Numbered from the stretch's first letter, positions 46,101 to 59,240 are shown. The stretch is 64,000 nt of DNA from Sipunculus nudus (GCA_026874595.1 CM049309.1:44841079-44905078); one strand, 5' to 3'. The notes: generated from the letters alone by a model not told the origin. Translations and numbers: made by a program.

Positions 46101-46218
46101 CATGGAACCACGGAGACATGTTTGTACAAAACGGTTACCCTCGAGACACCACAAGGCTCCCGCTTGTCCTATAGGTCCTATATTTTAAAGTTTCTAATAT
46201 TGGCCTGATCTTCTGTCT
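40141..46218. other. Intergenic sequence without a recognised gene
   Basis: AT-rich, apparently unique sequence. The ORFs are short, lack splice-supported continuation or domain motifs, and I call none. A purine-rich run lies at about 40372-40425. No tRNA or repeat family was recognised. Confidence 0.6.
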
Positions 46219-46603
46219 TCTATATTATACTACTAAAATTGTCTTTTCTGTTTGTTTGTTTGTTTGTCCAAGAAAACCCACAGAAACTGGCCATGACAGT
46301 GGGCAAGGTTTGCTATCAGCGTCAGTCAGATGCCCGCCTTACAGAATGAACACCAATTTTGCCCTTCCACTTGCACACAATTGAATTCCCGGCAGCATTA
46401 AATCACAGGTCTGTCGCACAATATCAAATCGCTCGCCATTGCTGACCTTCACCTTGGCCCATTACCACAAAGACAAATGATTGGTTCCGTATCCAGCACC
46501 AGACGTCGCTACCTTACGGGTCTGGGGAGTTCGCAAACTTACGGGTATGGGGACACACTACGCGGCATACACCCTTCCTATGCAACGGGTCCCAGTTTTC
46601 TAG
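46219..46603 (+). mobile_element. Possible non-autonomous Helitron (385 bp)
   Basis: Starts TCTATATTATACTACTAAAA, a Helitron-like 5' end. It ends with a short stem (ACCC...GGGT, about 46571-46590) some 10 bp before CTAG followed by T, the usual Helitron 3' arrangement. The base before the start is T, not the preferred A, so the call is tentative. Confidence 0.5.
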
Positions 46604-46905
46604 TTTGTTTCATAATTTGTCCGGTTAAAATCTGTATTTGTTCAATAAGAAAGTCAAAGGTCAAGGTCACAGGATCGCGGGTGCATTTTTAACCAGACTT
46701 TTCATACCAACCCTTCCATCTTCTACATACACCCATCTGCCAATAGTGGAAAAAAGTATGGATTTTGGTTTCACCAGGTCAAGGATAAAGGTCACTGGAG
46801 CCATCTGTCCGCAAATATGTTTCCATATGATAACTCCAGTATGGGTATAGACAAATATCCTATCCTTACAGACAAATTCAGCTGAGCGTCGAGACCGTGG
46901 GTCTC
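46604..46905. repeat. Fragment of the AGGTCA-block repeat family
   Basis: Contains CAAAGGTCAAGGTCACAGG (about 46653) and GGAGCCATCTGTCCGCAAAT, diverged relatives of the array at 4390-7650. Ends near CAGCTGAGCGTCGAGACCGT. It adjoins the putative Helitron. Confidence 0.6.
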
Positions 46906-47111
46906 AAGTTTAAATATTAAATGGCTTTATACTAAGAATTTTTGTAAGAAAAACCTTAGAGGGTTTTAACTAGGAAGAACATATTGAAGAGCCCGGGCAT
47001 CTCAGGTCAAAATTCTTTAGAATCAAAAGGGGTTTTAGACCGTCCTTTTAGAGCAGGGGATTAATTAGTAACTTTGCCAAAATTTGACAGGTTATGTAAA
47101 ATTGTAATTTT

Positions 47112-50100
47112 TTTTTTAGCCCAGCTGACTATAAGTAATCTGAGCTAAAGCGATGGTCCGTCGTCCGTCCTCCGTTTTTTTTTACCGTTGAATCTACGAC
47201 TCCAAAATTCAACTTGCAGTTAGACATCACTAAATTCTCCTACCAAACCTAAAAATAGGTCACTGTGACTTAGTTCTGAAGAGAAATTAAGGCGAAACCT
47301 CCTTTTTCCAGTAAAAACTCATTGTTACACTTCAAAACTGCTCACTCTGAAAACCGCTGTTGTTAATCTGTACATATTTGATATAACCATTCCTGTATAT
47401 ATTTCCTATGTACATGCCAGACAGGTCAATATTGCATAAAGCCTTGAAGTTATGTGCCAAAACATAATGCACTTAATAAAAAATTAGGAAATATATTTAC
47501 TCACTTAACATGATATATAATTTGTTTAGCTTGAGAGTTAAGTTTTTAGCATTAATATAAAATCATTACCTTAATTTTTGCCCAGCTGTGACTATGGCAC
47601 ATTTTTTACCTGTATACATTCCCTATATTTTCACATGATGGACTGACGTGATTTTAATCAAATAAAATCTGAAATTTGAAAGGAATTGGTGAATAAGTGT
47701 AGATTTTATTCAAGTTTTTATACACAATGTCAGATGTTGTTTACATTAAGCCAACCCAGTACCTCGCCTATTTTATGTAACTGCTTCACTCCAGGCATCT
47801 CCGTTGACTCGGCTTAATGTATTTGATCTTTAATTTAGTTAATAACATTAAGCATATACTGGAACTCCAATGTACAAAACTTTTGTTAAATAATGATTCA
47901 AAGAATAATCTTGAAGATGCCATGTTGTGGCATAATGCTTTTTAAGTGATATGTTCTTTAAAAAATCTTTTAAATTCTTGGGTCACATTGGCAGATTGCC
48001 AGTGCCTTGATGTTGGCCATTAGCCAAGATGATGTCAGCTCTGTAAATAGTTTTGGCACAGTGCCAGGATTGGAATAAGTGCAGCCAGGTATAGGTCAAG
48101 AGTTTACTCAGTGCAGTAGCTGCGTTCTATTTATAGCTTTGGCAGACTGCTCACTGCATCATATTTGGCATCAAAGTTCAGCCTGAATCTATTTATAGCT
48201 TTGGCAGACTGCCAACTGTGACAGATTATTATGCAACAGGTCAAAGGTTCACTCAGTTCAGCCAGGTGCAGGTCAAGAGTTCACTCAGTGCAGTAGCTTG
48301 AGGCAGCAATTTGTCATAGGTCACTCGGGGGCAACTGCCTTACTCACCTAAGCCTTGTCAGCCCAGTGCATCAAACTCTGGGGAAGTTTGATGTATTGGA
48401 CTGATATTTTGACCTGTCTATGTGTCTTTGATGGTATTCTCATTTACAAGACAGGTGGTGCCACCTACATTGACTTTTGCAGTGTATGCGCCTGCTTATT
48501 TCCACAGGGGAATTTGATACATCAGCCTAAAATTTGGCATGTTTATACATATCGGGTAGCTTTATAATGTACGAGACTGTTGGCGCCACCTACAATAATT
48601 TTTTGCACAGTGTATGTCCCTGCTTATTACACAGGAGGGGTTTGACATATCAGTCTGACATTGGGCATATTTATATATTTCTTCGTTGTATATAAGACTG
48701 GTGGTGCAAGCTACAATCATTGTATCCGCCAAAACAGAGTTTAGCTTTCACGATTTTGTGGCAGGTGGTGCCACCTACATTTATGTATACGCTGCAGACA
48801 TTCAGGCTTATATCTCAGGACTGGTTTGATATATCCCCCTGAAATATTTGCATATGTATAGATCTCACATAGCGCTTAATCATACACAAAATTGGTGGTG
48901 CCACCTGCCACCATTTTTGCACAGTGTCCGTCTGTTTGTCTGCCGTGGGCTAAAATCACTCAAATCTCGGTAGTGGTTTGACTTATCTGCCTAAAATTTT
49001 GCATGTTTATGCATCTTGGATAGCCTTCTGGATTTTTTGGCAGGTGGTGCCACCTACATTTATGTATACGCTGCAGACATTCAGGCTTATATCTCAGGAC
49101 TGGTTTGACATATCCCTCTGAAATATTTGCATATGTATAGATCTCACATATCTCTTAATCTTATACAAAATTGGTGCCGCCACCTGCCCCCATTTTTGCA
49201 CAGCGTCCGTCTGTTCATCTGCCTTGGGATAAAAACACTCATTTCTCTGCATTGGTTGGACTTATCCACCTGAAATTTTGCATGTGTATACATCCTGGAC
49301 AGCTTTCTTGATTTTATTACAGGTAGCGATACCTGCATTCACATCTAAGCTGCAGACATCCCAGCTCATATCTCGGGAACCGTTTGACCAGTCGGGCCAA
49401 AATTTTGCATGTGTATAGATCTCCCATAGCTCTTTATCATACGCAAAACTGGTGGCGCCACCTGCAACCATTTTTGCACAGCCTCCATCTGTTCATCTGC
49501 CTTGGAATAAAATCACTCATATCTCAGCTGGGTTTGATTTATCCACCTGAAATTTTGCAGATTTATCCATCCTTGACAGCTTTCTTGTTTTATGACAGGT
49601 GGTGCCACCTATATTCAAATTTACGCTGCAGACAGCCAAGCTCATATCTCAGGAACCATTTGACCGATTGGGCAAAAATTTTGCATGTTTATAGATCTCA
49701 CATAGCTCTTTATCATACGCAAAACTGGTGGCGCCACCTGCAATCATTTTTGCACAGCGTCCATCTGTTTGTCTGCCGTGAGCTAAAATCACTCATATCT
49801 AAGTAGTGGTTTGACTTATCTGCCTAAAATTTTGCGTGTTTATACATCTTTGACAGCTTTCTGGATTTTTGGCAGGTGGCACCACCTACATTTATGTATA
49901 CGCTGCAGACCTTCAGGCTTATATCTCAGGACTGGTTTGACATATCCCCCTGAAATTTTGCATGTGTATAGATCTCACATAACTTTTAATCATACACAAA
50001 ACTGGTGGTGCCACGTGCCACCATTTTTGCACAGCGTCCGTCTGTTTGTCTGCCGTGGGATAAAATCACTCATATCTCAGTAGTAGACTTATCTGCCTAA

Positions 50101-51137
50101 AATTTTGCATGTTTATACATCTTTGATAGTTTTCTCGATTTTGTGTCAGGTGGCGCCACCTATATTTATGTATACGCTGCACACATTCAGGCTTATATAT
50201 CATTGGCGCCATCTGCCACAATGTTTACACAGTGTCCATCTGTTTGTCTGCCGCGGGCTAAAATCACTCATATCTCAGTAGTGGTTTGACTTATCTGCCA
50301 AAAATTTTGCATGTATATACATCTTGGACAGCTTTCTGGATTTTGTGGTAGGTGGCGCAACCTTCATACACATTTCGGCTGCAGACATCCAGGCTATTAT
50401 GCAACACACCTCACTCTATTTCCCCTTGCCACTCAATTCATGCCTCACTTCACCTTTCCCACTCTGATTTTGAAGGATACATGTAGTCGCTTTTTGAGTA
50501 CCCATATTCTAGTTTTTGTGTTTATACACCCATGCGAGAATTGCAGCAATGATGTTTGTTTAATTGTTTCTTGTTCTAAGTGTTTAGTACTTGCATCGTT
50601 CATATACGGTACACATGTTCTTGAAAAGTAATGGTCCAGCAGTGAAGCATTATACCTGGTGTAATCTCATTGCACAGGTTCGCATTAGGCCTGTAGGCCT
50701 TGTTATCCTTATTGAATCATTAAATGGTTTCAGGCTACAAGTTTCTTATATTACATAGTGCAGATGCAATGTATACCAGCTTGTTGTAACTTGCTTATCA
50801 AATTTAGTTTGTGCTCATTTGAAAATTTGAAATTTTAATTTTTACAGCATTTTATTTCAGTTGTTATATAAAACGTGCATTATAATGCGGACATGTCCAT
50901 TATTCTTTAATTTGCAGGGTTCCGCGTGTTCCCAGTGGATATATTCACTAGTATATTACAGTCACTTAGTTGAAATACTGAAACTTTTACAAATACATGT
51001 ATATGATCATAAGCTCCTGTATCTTTAATGTAGTCCATAAAACTGCATAATCATCACAAACACTTGGATTTTATATAAATATTCTCAGAATAAATTTCAG
51101 CTGAGCGCCGTGACCTACAGGTCCCTTTATATTTTAC
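47112..51137. repeat. Dispersed repeat of the TTAGCTGACTGTAAG family, copy 2, interrupted by another repeat
   Basis: Head CAGCTGACTATAAGTAATCT plus GTCCGTCGTCCGTCC, tail CAGCTGAGCGCCGTGACCTA. The body matches 31686-33560, but after about 47980 the homology is replaced by the GGTGGYGCCACC repeat and the tail appears only after 50710. Confidence 0.6.
47990..50705. repeat. Composite dispersed repeat, copy 2, with expanded 277-bp tandem array
   Basis: Homologous to the second half of 15831-18452 (shared GTGCAGCCAGGTATAGGTCA-like and ACTCGGGGGCAACTGCCTTA segments) and ending TTCGCATTAGGCCTGTAGGC. Between about 48450 and 50400 a roughly 277-bp unit of two related halves is repeated; halves carry GGTGGTGCCACC or GGTGGCGCCACC. 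ORFs over it are repeat artefacts. Confidence 0.75.
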
Positions 51138-51460
51138 GTCATTGTCATTACATAACAGGATATGTCTTTACATGATCATTTGATATAGTGAAATGCAAGG
51201 GACCGACACAGTGTTTACAAAAGGGGACTGATTTGACGCCCGAAAGAAACCTTAACGTTACTGAAAGCCCTGCTCTTGGAAATATTCAGAACCATAATTT
51301 TGAAAGTAAACTTCAACAGTCGATTTTTTTGTTGTGACCTGAATTTACAAGGCAGCCATTTTCTAGGCTCCTAGATGACTCACGATTCAGAAGATTTTTG
51401 GCTGTGACAGCACGACTTCAAGTTTGTTGTTACCTCGATACTGTGGTACTCTACAGTATA

Positions 51461-51868
51461 GTGGTGTGCCGAATAATTGATTAAATCGATGATTGGCCGT
51501 TTTCTTTCAAAATCGATTAAATCGATTGCATTTTTGCATAATCGATTAAAAAACTATGTATGCACATGCAAAAAATCTAACCCTGTCTGAGCTATACGAA
51601 GACAAAGTAACGAACAGCATCAAAACGGAACTCTGCGCAGCCAATAGTCGTCCGACAGCAAGTCGACCTTGGATGCGGTTTTGGTTTCATAATCATGGAT
51701 ACCTTTGTACAGGTCTGACTATTTACAGGGGTTAATATTTTGACACTTGTGTAAAGCAGATTTCAAGGTTATATATAGAAAGTACATAAAATAATTAATA
51801 ATCGATCATCGGTCGTTTTTTTTTCAGTCATCGATTATGATTTTAAAACCAATTCCTACCACATGTAT
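51461..51868. mobile_element. hAT-like small element rich in ATCGATT
   Basis: Flanked by exact 8-bp direct repeats ACAGTATA (51453-51460 and 51869-51876). The interior repeats AATCGATTAA-type words in both halves in opposite orientation. Terminal inverted repeats are weak (GTGGTGTGCC against ATGTGGTAGG). Confidence 0.5.
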
Positions 51869-51876
51869 ACAGTATA

Positions 51877-54735
51877 AATTGGGTAAAGACTACGGATCGA
51901 GTAATCTCCATGGAACCATGAACCTGACTAACCTGTACAAGTAGCATTCTTCCTGCTCTTAATGAGCTAATATCCCCGGTTTTAAGCTTAATTTCTTTAT
52001 ATTTATCTCTTCATGCAGTCGGATATCACGGCTAAACTATTATAAATCCTTTCAATTTGACTTGGACGCATTCAGACAAATAATTTCTTGGACTTTCAGA
52101 TTAGGTTCTTCACAGCTTTTTCGAGATAAAATCTAAGAAGGAAAATATGACACAGAAACGTAATCTGTAAATTTATTTTGTGGGTCACATTCCTACTGTA
52201 AGACCTTGTACAACATTACTTTTTAAGGCATACGTTGATAGAAGTTTCCTAAACGGAAGAATAATTTTACCGGCTTTGAATTCCTTTTTCCTTTGAAGTT
52301 TTTTCCATAAATTTCCATTATGTCTGTACATTAATTGCTTCCGAAGTGAGGAAAAAATAGGCTGCTACACTTCCAACAACTGCCGACAAGTTGCAAGTGC
52401 ATAACAAAAATAGAATTTGGAATTCTACAATTATAGAATTTCCGACTGAATCATATATATATATATATATTAGTATTTTTTTCTTTCTTTTTCTACATTG
52501 TTCCAACATTTCTTAATTTACTTAGACTCCTGTTTAATATTTTAAAAAATCTTAAATTTAGGAGCTGGCTGCAAAGGCGTTTACGTATGTCCGTCATATG
52601 TTCCCACTTACCTAATGAGTAGGTTTTATTTATGTTGTTTTCTGTATAACACCTTTTTCTCTTTCCACCTGTTACCCCTCATGTCGCCGGACTGTGGTCA
52701 AACAAACAAGAAGGTAATGGTCCGAATATACACTTTGATGTGGCGCGGGGCCGCTGTTATTATGTGGGCTGGTCCGGGGTGGGTCAGGTCACTGTGGGGT
52801 CGTATGTCGCTGCCTTGTCTAGCTGCTGCTGTGTAAGCTTGTTGTCTCAGGCTGTTTCAGTATATAAACAGAAGCAGTACGGCTCCAGTGTGCTCCCAAA
52901 CTCTCCACTGCCCAGGTGTCTCGGCCCCGCGCTGTCTGACCACCGTCCCACGTCAGGCCAAGTCATGTAGACTGTACGGCTAAATTTCACTCTCTAAAGT
53001 GTATTTATTCTGAAAAGAGTATTTTTAAAATAGGCCCAATTGTTTTCATGGTAATAAATCAGCTTGTTGGTCATATTATACTTTCAGTAAAGTATAAGGT
53101 TTAATTTCCTATTTTTTTTAACAATATAGGATTACTTCAATTTATGGAAGCAAGAATTTGTGCAGACTTTTTTTTTTATATTTTGATTTTTATAATTGTT
53201 TGGTCAGGGGAAATTTAATTAAAAGGGTAATACATCTCCGGCGTTTCAAAATGTAATTTGATTTTTATTTACTTCCACCCTACAGCCATCATTTTTATCA
53301 TTTCTTTTTGTAAGTCTATAATACATAGCTCCAATTATCGTTATGTGGTATATGTTGTGTGATATAATGAATGCTGTGATAAAAACTGTAACAAGAATTT
53401 TCTTCAGTCCTCGTCCAATGTGTCTTACAATTGATTTTTAAAATCAGATTCAGTAAATTGATAGATGAGGTAAAGGAAAATGGAAGGAAATAATATGAAG
53501 GCAAAGAAAATAAAAATAAGGCGACTTCCAAGTTACCTATGATAAGATATGTTAATGTTTGCGGGTAAAATTCAAAATGAACACAAACAACTTTTATAGT
53601 GTACATGGAAGAAAATTTTTTTCTTTGTCGTTTGTGACATTTTTTTTTTCTTTTGCTGATTATGCCATTTGAATAGATGCGGAAAAAATTGACCTGCCGG
53701 GTCAGATTGTTTTCTCTCCTTTCTACGTTGATTTAAAAGATGGAAGTGAATATATGAGTAATTGAAGAAGAATTAAAAAATAAAAAATAAAAAATCCAGG
53801 TAAATCTTACATAAATAACGAGAAAATGCGTCCACATTATATGACAGTGCATGGACAGCAAGGATAAAATTGATGATAAACTGAACTTTTATATACCATA
53901 GACTAAAACAAAACTGGTATCAAAATGCGATAGTAAAAGAATATAAACAATATTAAATTGAACTTTGAAAGCAGAGAATATATTTTAAGAGTACTAATTA
54001 ATTAATAATATTATAAAAAATATGTGTGTTTTATGATTTAAGTGTGATATTACATTAAAAACTGAATTATAATTAAATGGACAAATCAATTTCCTTATCT
54101 CTCAGGAAAGCGTAATTTTTTCTGCATTGATTTAATTTAATTAAGAATCCTACGAAATTCGCACCTGTTTTATTCTGGAGTAGACTTATTTTATGGATGC
54201 ATAATCCTAATATTTCAGTTGGCTTGCCCTGGTCCCCGGTAATAGCATTGTCTGGCAGAGTCTGGCGGCAGATCTGTGTACAGGGAGGAGTTATCATGTA
54301 AACACTCATAGTCTCGTGGCATTGTTGTATCCAGTTCCCCTGACCACCTCCTGTGGCTAATTTATAACCACAACAAACATGTATACCTTCTAAGAACAAG
54401 ACGATGGCCGACCACTGTTACCGTGTTATGGAATAGGCCGGCCACAGGGTCATCTGGAAGTACTTCGGCCACCCAACTTGACTTGTATTGATAGGGTAAA
54501 CCAATGAGCCTTCAAAGGTTAAGCACGGACCACACCGACTGAAGCCGCCACCTGGCGGCCAAATACGTGTTTGTGATACGGTATAGCCACCATGTCACCC
54601 ATGGATTAAGAATATCTCCTATGCTCTGTGAAAAAAGTTCAATTTATTAGCAAATTAGAAAGGCACTCACGAGTGCAGGCCTCCGCCATGTGGCGTTGTC
54701 AGAAATGCAGCATTTTTCTATTTAATTGTTCTTTG
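51877..54735. other. Intergenic sequence; two GC-richer islands
   Basis: No gene called. Segments 52690-52975 and 54170-54600 are richer in G+C than the surroundings and look unique. The second contains a CTCF-like GCCGCCAGGTGGCGGC (minus strand, about 54545-54560). The remainder is AT-rich. Confidence 0.5.
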
Positions 54736-54737
54736 CC

Positions 54738-54920
54738 AACATTGTTATACCTATAGTATACCTGTCCTGAGCCAACACAGTCATACCTATAGTATAGATG
54801 TCCTCAGCCAACAGAGTCATACCTATAGTAAATATGTCCTCAGCCAACACTGTCATACCTATAGTATAGATATACTCAGCCAACACTCAAATCTATAGTA
54901 AAGATGTCCTCAGCAAACAA
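54738..54920. repeat. 36-bp tandem repeat, about 5 units
   Basis: CATACCTATAGTATAGATGT followed by CCTCAGCCAACAC recurs about every 36 bp with increasing divergence toward the right. Confidence 0.85.
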
Positions 54921-54925
54921 ATTTT

Positions 54926-55680
54926 ATAATGAGGGCGATTTGTCAGAGGAACTCCGGCCAGGCGTTTCTTGGAAAGGTTTATTCTGAGGGAGATTTGTCA
55001 ATGGAACTCCGGCCAGGCGTTTCTTGGATTGATTTATTCCGAGGGAGATTTGTCAGAGGGACTCCGGCCAGGCGTTTCTTGGATAGGTTTATTCTGAGGG
55101 AGATTTGTCAGAGGCATTCCGGCCAGGCGTTTCTTGGATAGGTTTAATCTGGGGGAGATTTGTCAGAGGAACTCCGCTCAGGTGTTTCATGGATAAGTTT
55201 AATCTGAGGGAGATGTGTTAGAGGAACTCCGGCCAGGCGTTTCGTGGAAAGGTTTAATCTGATAGAGATTTGTCAGAAGCACTGTGACCAGACGTTTTTT
55301 GGATTGATTTATTCTGAGGGAGATTTGTCAGAGGGACTCCGGCAAGGCGTTTCTTGGATAGGTTTTATCTGAGGGAGATTTGTCAGAAGGACTCCGACCA
55401 GGCCTTTCTTGGGTATAGTGTTATCTTCTGCAGAGGTATTTCTTCTCAGGGGGATACATCAGAGGCACACAGGCCAGCCGCTTCTTGGGTAGGTTTTTCT
55501 TCTCCCTGGGATATATCAGAGGCACTCGGACCAGGCGCTTCTTGGAAATGTTTTTTATTTATTTATTTTTTTTTGGGGGGGGGGGGGGAGTTAATTAAGA
55601 AGGACTCGGACCAAACGCTACTTTTACAGGGGTTTCATCACAGGGAAATATGTAAGAGGGACCAGGCGCTTCTTTAGTAT
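54926..55680. repeat. 55-bp tandem array, left part
   Basis: Unit GAGGGAGATTTGTCAGAGGG plus ACTCCGGCCAGGCGTTTCTT and GGATAGGTTTATTCT. Later units diverge and contain a poly-G run (about 55576). It shares the core TCAGAGGCACTCCGACCAGG with the array at 58040-59240. Confidence 0.88.
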
Positions 55681-55686
55681 AGTTTT

Positions 55687-58040
55687 AAGTGAACCTGTGA
55701 GCTTATGCGATGGTGTGGCGTCGTCCGTACGTTAACCACACTATCACAGAAACGGCAGGAGCTACCATCACCAAATTTTATGCAAAAAAAAAAAAAAAAT
55801 CAGTCATCTAAAAATCTGTATCAGGTTTTGCTTATTTTTTTTGCTATCTGCATTTACTTAGATTTTATAGGGAAATGGCTAAAAAACTTTAAAAAATCTT
55901 CTCCGAAATTGTCCAGCCAATTGTTCAATATTTCAAAGAAATTATCCCTGAAACAATCTCTCTCACGTTTGTTCCAATGGTTCAAGTTCGGTGAATTTTG
56001 GCCGAGGTACAGGAAGCTGAACTTTGTCATTTGGCCGAAAAATTATACTAAAATTACAATATCAGATATGGCTGGAGCCATCATCACCAATTTTATGCAA
56101 ATGTCGGTCACATGAGTCATATTTAAAATTGAGATATTTGTGGAGCCACCTGCATCTGCCTATTTTGTAGGGGGTCATTGGTCATCAGTACATTAACCTA
56201 TGATTTCTCAGGAAATAGGAGGAGCTAGCAGCCCCAAATTTTATGCAAAAATCTGTCACATATGAAATTTTGTGGTATTGAGCATATTTTGGCGCAACCT
56301 GAATCAACTGACATTTTACGGGGTTAAAGCTGGAAAACCTTTGAAAATCTTCTTCTCCGAAATCATTCAACCAAATTGTTCAATATTTCACAGAAATTAT
56401 CCCAGAGACGAGCTCAGACAACTTTGTTCAAATGCTTTGGGTTTGATGAATTTTGGCCGAGTCCCAGGAATTTGAACTTTGTCATTTGGCCAAGTAAGTA
56501 TATTCTAACATAACAATCTCAGAAACGACAGGAGCTAGCATCATCAAATTTTTTGCAAATGTTGGTCACATGACTCATAATTGAAATTTAGGCAAAAACC
56601 TCGTAAATAAAAAAAGTTTTATGATGAAACTGACAAGCTGAATGGTTTAATTTTTCACAAGATTTATCCTAGGGGAGGGTTATTTAAATTGTATAGATTG
56701 GGTACATTGATTTTTGGTAGAGTCATAGAAAGCTGAAGTTGGTCTTGTGGCCATTACTAAGCCTATTTCAAACTGAGGGCTGCAATAGTCTTCTTCTGAA
56801 AAATCTTTGATTCAACTTAAGTAACATTGCACAAAAATTATTCTTAGATGGCTTTATTCACGTTTACTCAAATGATTTTTGGAGAGATTATTGGACCTTT
56901 AACAGTGAAAGGGCTGCGAGATACTTTGGTAAACAAAGCTAGTAGATTTATTGTGTTAACAGACTGAGCTCTTTGGGTATACAAGCAGATTTGTACAGGC
57001 AACATAAATAATTCAGTTAATGAATTCCATATCCAGCTTATGTGTAAGATAATTAAATGAATAAAATATATCTGTATTCTGATTTTGCTTTTAATAGGCA
57101 TCTGTTATTATTCCAAACATTTTGATAAAAAAATCATAAATATTTCGGCTTGAAAAATGCATTGTAGCCAAAGGTTTTCAGTAAGTGTAATCATATTTAC
57201 CAACAGGCCAAGACTGTGTTTGTATCTATAAAAAGCTTGGCAGATTGCTTACTATTTCTGATTTGACAACAGGCCAAGTTTCAGTCTGTATATATTTATA
57301 GACTGTCAACTGTATCAGATTAAGCAACAGGTCAAGAGTTAAGTCAGTACACCCTACTGCAGGTCAAGAGATCACTTAGTGCAGTAGCTGCAGTTGGCAA
57401 TTTGTTCCAGTTAACTCGGGGCGACTGCCTGCCTCAGCTAAGCTTGGTCAGCCCAGTGCACCTGACTCAAGAGAGGTTTGATTTATTGCCCTAGTATTTT
57501 TACTTGTCCACGCATCTTTGATGGCTTTCTCGTACACAAGACTGGTGTCGCCACATACAATGATTTTTTAATAGTGTATAACCCTGCTTATTTCTCAGGA
57601 GGGAATTGAAATATCATCCTGAAAATGGGCATATTTATACATCTCGGATAAGGTTGTCATATACAATACTTATGTCTTCACCTACAGATGTTTTAGGTTT
57701 CATACGTCTGTGCACATAGCCCAAGAGCAGTTTAAAGTATCAGCCTGAAGTTTAACATGTCCATACATCTTTGATGGTTTTCTCGTACACAAGACTGATG
57801 GCGCCACCTTCAATCATTTTGTGTTGTGTACATCCATGCCAGTATTTCAGGAGTGATGTTTGTGTAATTGGTGCCTTTAATTCAGTTTAATGTTTAGTTA
57901 TTCCATTGTACATGTGCATATCTCAGATGTTCTTGAAATAAATCTAGTACTTTTCATATAATGGTCAAGCATGTTATCGTGGAAGCTTTATACCTGATGT
58001 ATAGTCCCTTTGCTCAGGTTCGCATAAGGCCTGAAGGCAT
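55687..58040. repeat. Composite dispersed repeat, copy 3
   Basis: Starts GTGAACCTGTGAGCTTATGC and ends TTCGCATAAGGCCTGAAGGC, matching both ends of 15831-18452 with collinear interior (AACGGCAGGAGCTACCATCA, GTCAGCCCAGTGCACCTGAC). It lies precisely between two arrays of related units. Confidence 0.75.
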
Positions 58041-59240
58041 TTTTCTTCTTATGAAGATATGTCAGAGGCACTCGGACCAGCCGCTTCTTAGGTAGGTTTT
58101 TCTTCTCAGGGACATATATCAGAGGCACTCCGGCCATGCAGGTCTTGGGTAGATTTTTCTTCTTAGGCAGATATTACACTCCGACCAGGCATTTTTTTTG
58201 CGTAGGTTTTTCTTCTTAGGGAGCTATATCTGAGTCATTCGGACCAGCCCTTTAATTCTTGGGTAGCTGTTGGATAGGTTTTCTTCTCAGGGAGATATAT
58301 AAGAGGCACTCCAATCAGCCACTTCTTTAGTAGTTTTTTTTTCTTAGAGAGATATTTCAGGGGCACTCCGACCTGGCGCTTCTTGTGTAAGTTTTTCTTT
58401 TTTAGGGATCCATGTCATAGGCAGTCCCACCAGGCGCTTCTTGGGTAGATTTTTCTTTTTAGGGATCCATGTCAGAGGCGTTCCGACCAGGCGCTTCTTG
58501 GGTAGGTTTTTCTATTTCGGGATCCATGTCAGAGGCATTCCGACCAGGCGCTTCTTGGGTAGGTTTTCTATTTAGGGATCCATGTCTGAGGCACTCCGAT
58601 CAGACGCTTCTTGGGTAGATTTTTCTTTTTAGGGATCCATGTCAGAGGCACTCCGACCAGGCGCTTCTTGGGTAGATTTTTCTATTTAGGGATCCATGTC
58701 AGAGGCACTCCGACCAGGCGCTTCTGGGGTAGGTTTTTCTGTTTAGGGATCCATGTCAGAGGCACTCCGACCAGACGCTTCTTGGGTAGATTTTTCTTTT
58801 TAGGGATCCATGTCAGAGGCACTCCGACCAGACGCTTCTTGGGTAGATTTTTCTTTTTAGGGATCCATGTCAGAGGCACTCCGACCAGACGCTTCTTGGG
58901 AAGATTTTTCTTTTTAGGGATCCATGTCAGAGGCACTCCGACCAGGCGCTTCTTGGGTAGGTTTTTCTATTTAGGGATCCATGTCAGAGGCATTCCGACC
59001 AGGCGCTTTTTGGGTAGGTTTTTCTATTTAGGGATCCATGTCAGAGGCATTCAGCCTAGGCGCTTCTTGGGTAGGTTTTCCTCTTTAGGGATCTATGTCA
59101 GAGGCACTCAAACTAGGCGCTTCTTGGGTAGTTTTTTTCTATTTAGGGATCCATGTCAGATGCATTCCGACCAGGCGCTACTTGGGTAGGTTTTCCTCTT
59201 TAGGGATCTATGTCAGAGGCACTCCGACCAGGTGAAGAAG
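58041..59240. repeat. 57-bp tandem array, right part
   Basis: Unit GGGATCCATGTCAGAGGCAC plus TCCGACCAGGCGCTTCTTGG and GTAGGTTTTTCTATTTA. Homogeneous at 58460-59060, diverged at the left edge. Long ORFs on both strands here are caused by the 57-bp period and are not genes. Confidence 0.92.

Noticed and set aside
54073-54399. 108-codon minus-strand ORF
   Set aside because: No domain, no splice-supported continuation, and it overlaps a GC-richer unique island; length alone is not enough.
58611-59189. 192-codon ORF with a 19-residue repeat
   Set aside because: Product of the 57-bp tandem array; the complementary strand is open too, and the period is 19 codons.
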